Under the pieces are notes generated by a model. That model saw nothing but the letters and a program-made list of their open reading frames with translations, was not told where the DNA came from and made no database searches. Of a stretch of DNA of 64,000 nt, positions 62,315 through 64,000 are shown one piece after another. Source of the DNA: SCUS01 sp966211675 (GTDB lineage Bacteria; Myxococcota_A; Polyangia; Polyangiales; Ga0077539); contig CBIHPK010000004.1 in assembly GCA_966211675.1 (NCBI GenBank), positions 1 through 64,000 on the forward strand. The letters are read 5' to 3'. The first letter of the stretch is position 1, and each line of letters opens with the position of its first letter. A program made the translations under genes and the position numbers.

Positions 62315-62654
62315 CCGTCGCGGCCTCGCCGTCCTCGCGCTGCTCGCCGCCCTCGCGGCCGGCTGCGAGGACGGACGTTGCATCCGCCACAGCGACTGCG
62401 CTCCGACCCTGAGCTGCCTCGCGACGATGTGCGTGATCCCTCCAAACGACGCCGACACGGGCGTGGCCGACACGGCGGTGGTCGACACGGCGGTCACGGA
62501 CACACCGGTCGCAGACACACCGGTCGCGGACACCGCTCTGGTCGACGTCGGGACCGATGGCGGACCCTCCGCGGATGCCGCGATGGATGCCGCGATGGAT
62601 GCCCCGGTAGATGCCCCGGAGGACACCGCCTCCGACGTCGCGGACGCCGAGTGA
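62283..62654 (+). CDS. small Asp-rich lipoprotein
   Basis: A 123-residue lipoprotein: lipobox LAAGC (Cys28), then a short cysteine-rich segment (CEDGRCIRHSDCAPTLSCLATMC, six Cys like a small EGF/knottin-type module) and a tail of repeated DTAV, DTPVA and DAPVDAPED units. The tail resembles the linkers of the GH25 and GDSL lipoproteins. It overlaps the preceding gene, so they are co-translated. Function unknown. Confidence 0.72.
   Translation: MELSVSRSTSDRRGLAVLALLAALAAGCEDGRCIRHSDCAPTLSCLATMCVIPPNDADTGVADTAVVDTAVTDTPVADTPVADTALVDVGTDGGPSADAAMDAAMDAPVDAPEDTASDVADAE
62456..62650 (+). repeat. Asp-Thr/Ala-Val tandem repeat
   Basis: Near-identical 15-18 bp units coding VADTA, VVDTA, VTDTP and DAAMDA. 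GACAC and GATGCC cores recur. A likely length-variable tract inside the lipoprotein gene. Confidence 0.75.
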
Positions 62655-62676
62655 GCGTGCATTCGGGGGCGAGCGG

Positions 62677-64000
62677 ATGTCGAACCGGTACCTCTCCTCC
62701 GCCTTCGCCTCCGGCCTCCCTCCCCTCGGCGGGCCCGCCGAGCTGGAGCTCAACGCCGTCCTGACCACCTCAGGGCACGTCAGCCTCGCGGAGGGCGCGG
62801 TCACCTACGTTCCCGGGCTGGATGCTCGCCTGCTCGGTCGGAGCACGCTGGTGATCCCGGTCGCCGACCTGCGCGCGGTGTCGAGGCGTGACGGCTACCG
62901 AAGGGTGGTGCTCGAGGTCGGGTCCCAGGAGTTCGTCCTCCGCGGCGTCGGCGCGCAGCGCGTGTGGGTCGGGATCATGGCGCTCCGCGATGAGCGCCAC
63001 GGCGACGCCCACCGGCCTCCGATGGTCTTCGAGGAGGAGGCCGCGTACGACGACGAGCTCAACGGCCTCTACGGCCTCGGCGCCAACGGCTACGGCTACT
63101 CCAGCCGACTGCCGGTGGGCCTCGTGGTCAGCTACTGGGAGGAGCTCGGCGCGCTGCGGTCGATCCGCACCGAGCCGGAGCTGCTGGTGCGCGGCGTCGA
63201 GGAGCGCGCCGTGCGCGGCGTGGGCGCGGCGGCCTTCGTCGCGGCGCTCATCGACCGCTGGCTGGAGGCGCCCGCGGTGACCGAGCGGGCCGCGGGCTGG
63301 CGGACGGCCGCCGCGTGGATCACCGACGCCGAGGTGTTCTTCGGCGCGCTCACCGTCGAGACCGAGGGGGTGGTCTTCACTCCGGTCGACGGGGCAGCGC
63401 GGGTGCTGGTGGCCCGAGGCGGCCGCTCGGTCGCGCGGCTGCGCGCCGAGGACGAGCGCGAACTCCACCTGGAGGACGACTCGGCCTCGCACCGCCTCCG
63501 CGCGCCCGACGCCCCGGCGGTCGTGGCGTCCCTCACCGGGCTCTTCACCTCCGGCGCCTGGCGCGTCGGCACGACGACCCTGCTGCATCAGGCGCTGCCC
63601 GACGACCAGATCACCCTGCTCTACGGAGCGTGCTCCAGCGGGTCGCTGACCCACCAGGGCGTGGTCGTCGCGACGGCCGGCCGACAGCTGCTCAAGCCCA
63701 ACGCCTACGAGGTCGAGCTCGACGTGCGGGCCGACGCGTCCGCGCTGCCCCCGGTGCCCTTCCCCTGTGACCTCCAGGTGGCCAACGCGCGCGGCCTCTT
63801 CGGCGTGCGCGGCGTCGCGGCGGCCTTCACTCCGCGTGCGCCGGAGTCCGGTGACGATCCCTCCCGAGGGCAGCGCCTCACCGCGCTGGTGCGCTTCCGC
63901 GGCGAGGTGCTCCCCACCAACCGTCGCGCCTACTTCCGCCTGGGCGTCGAGGAGGCCGTGCGACGCGTCGAGCTCGTCGTCGGGGCGAAGGCCCGCGTCC
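62677..64000 (+). CDS. long cytoplasmic protein, PilZ-like C-terminal part, runs off the window
   Basis: An open frame of at least 441 codons continues to the right edge without a stop. It starts MSNRYLSSAF with GGGGGCGAG 4-8 bp upstream. The N-terminal about 100 residues (LNAVLTTSGHVSLAEGAVTYVPGLDARL, LVIPVADLRAVSRRDGYRRVVLEVGSQEFVLRG) look like a bacterial PH/GRAM-type domain; a second similar stretch (VFFGALTVETEGVVFTPVDG) follows about residue 225. Near residue 418, TNRRAYFRLGVEEAVRRVELV resembles the RRxxxR start of a PilZ domain, cut off by the window end. No signal peptide. A c-di-GMP link is inference. Confidence 0.8.
   Translation, partial: MSNRYLSSAFASGLPPLGGPAELELNAVLTTSGHVSLAEGAVTYVPGLDARLLGRSTLVIPVADLRAVSRRDGYRRVVLEVGSQEFVLRGVGAQRVWVGIMALRDERHGDAHRPPMVFEEEAAYDDELNGLYGLGANGYGYSSRLPVGLVVSYWEELGALRSIRTEPELLVRGVEERAVRGVGAAAFVAALIDRWLEAPAVTERAAGWRTAAAWITDAEVFFGALTVETEGVVFTPVDGAARVLVARGGRSVARLRAEDERELHLEDDSASHRLRAPDAPAVVASLTGLFTSGAWRVGTTTLLHQALPDDQITLLYGACSSGSLTHQGVVVATAGRQLLKPNAYEVELDVRADASALPPVPFPCDLQVANARGLFGVRGVAAAFTPRAPESGDDPSRGQRLTALVRFRGEVLPTNRRAYFRLGVEEAVRRVELVVGAKARV

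Overview
The window is a GC-rich (by eye well above 70 percent G+C), densely coded chromosomal segment from what looks like a myxobacterium (Myxococcota, Polyangia/Sandaracinus-like). The basis is third-position G/C bias throughout, a Tad pilus locus with FHA-fused motor ATPase, hybrid histidine kinases, an AstA-type acyltransferase, a roadblock/LC7 protein, surface proteins with thrombospondin type 3 repeats or Asp/Val/Pro-rich linkers, and two secreted proteins ending in a Cys-containing region, a hydrophobic stretch and an Arg cluster (MYXO-CTERM-like sorting tails). No rRNA, tRNA, CRISPR array, insertion sequence, prophage or replication origin was seen. The assignment to a genus is inference.

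Layout. 1-5.1 kb: the end of a PAS hybrid histidine kinase, then a minus-strand remnant of the division/cell-wall cluster (murC, an EI24 membrane protein, ftsQ) preceded by a DUF2452 gene. 5.2-11.9 kb: glyA, a calcium-binding-repeat M15-like peptidase, a secreted VWA protein, an iron-sulfur pair (a glutaredoxin/IscA-like/rhodanese fusion followed by BolA) and an IPNS-like 2OG-Fe(II) oxygenase. 12.0-21.3 kb: a seven-gene minus-strand chemosensory operon, cheW-cheR(TPR)-cheW-mcp-cheA(REC)-cheB-REC/GAF/kinase. Its gene content and order resemble the Pseudomonas Wsp system, but the output is a histidine kinase instead of a diguanylate cyclase. 21.3-31.2 kb: a mixed accessory stretch with a CobW GTPase, GH25 lysozyme-like lipoprotein, HSDL2-like SDR, an orphan PD-(D/E)XK nuclease, a TonB receptor, an orphan DNA methyltransferase and an HTTM membrane protein.

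31.2-46.9 kb: one co-directional Tad/Flp pilus locus: two Flp pilins, prepilin peptidase, TadE/TadG pseudopilin-like proteins, CpaB, the CpaC secretin, an FHA-CpaF ATPase, TadB, TadC, two FHA/membrane/helical proteins, a TPR lipoprotein, a second CpaF ATPase and a lipoprotein. A sigma-54-like -24/-12 element precedes the pilins, a perfect stem-loop follows the second pilin, and a strong stem-loop closes the locus. 47-48.8 kb: a protein made of two copies of one domain, and a J-domain-like protein with an HPD motif.

48.7-57.7 kb: a large TPR protein; a roadblock-aroQ-accB-accC operon; a GT-C-like membrane protein; tsaB-dtd; and an AstA-family acyltransferase. 57.7-64 kb: a GDSL lipoprotein, a small secreted protein with two PilZ proteins, a CBS-pair protein, small envelope proteins, and the 5' part of a long gene that runs off the window and appears to enter a third PilZ domain. 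Together the region is rich in surface appendage, chemosensory and c-di-GMP-type functions interleaved with housekeeping genes.
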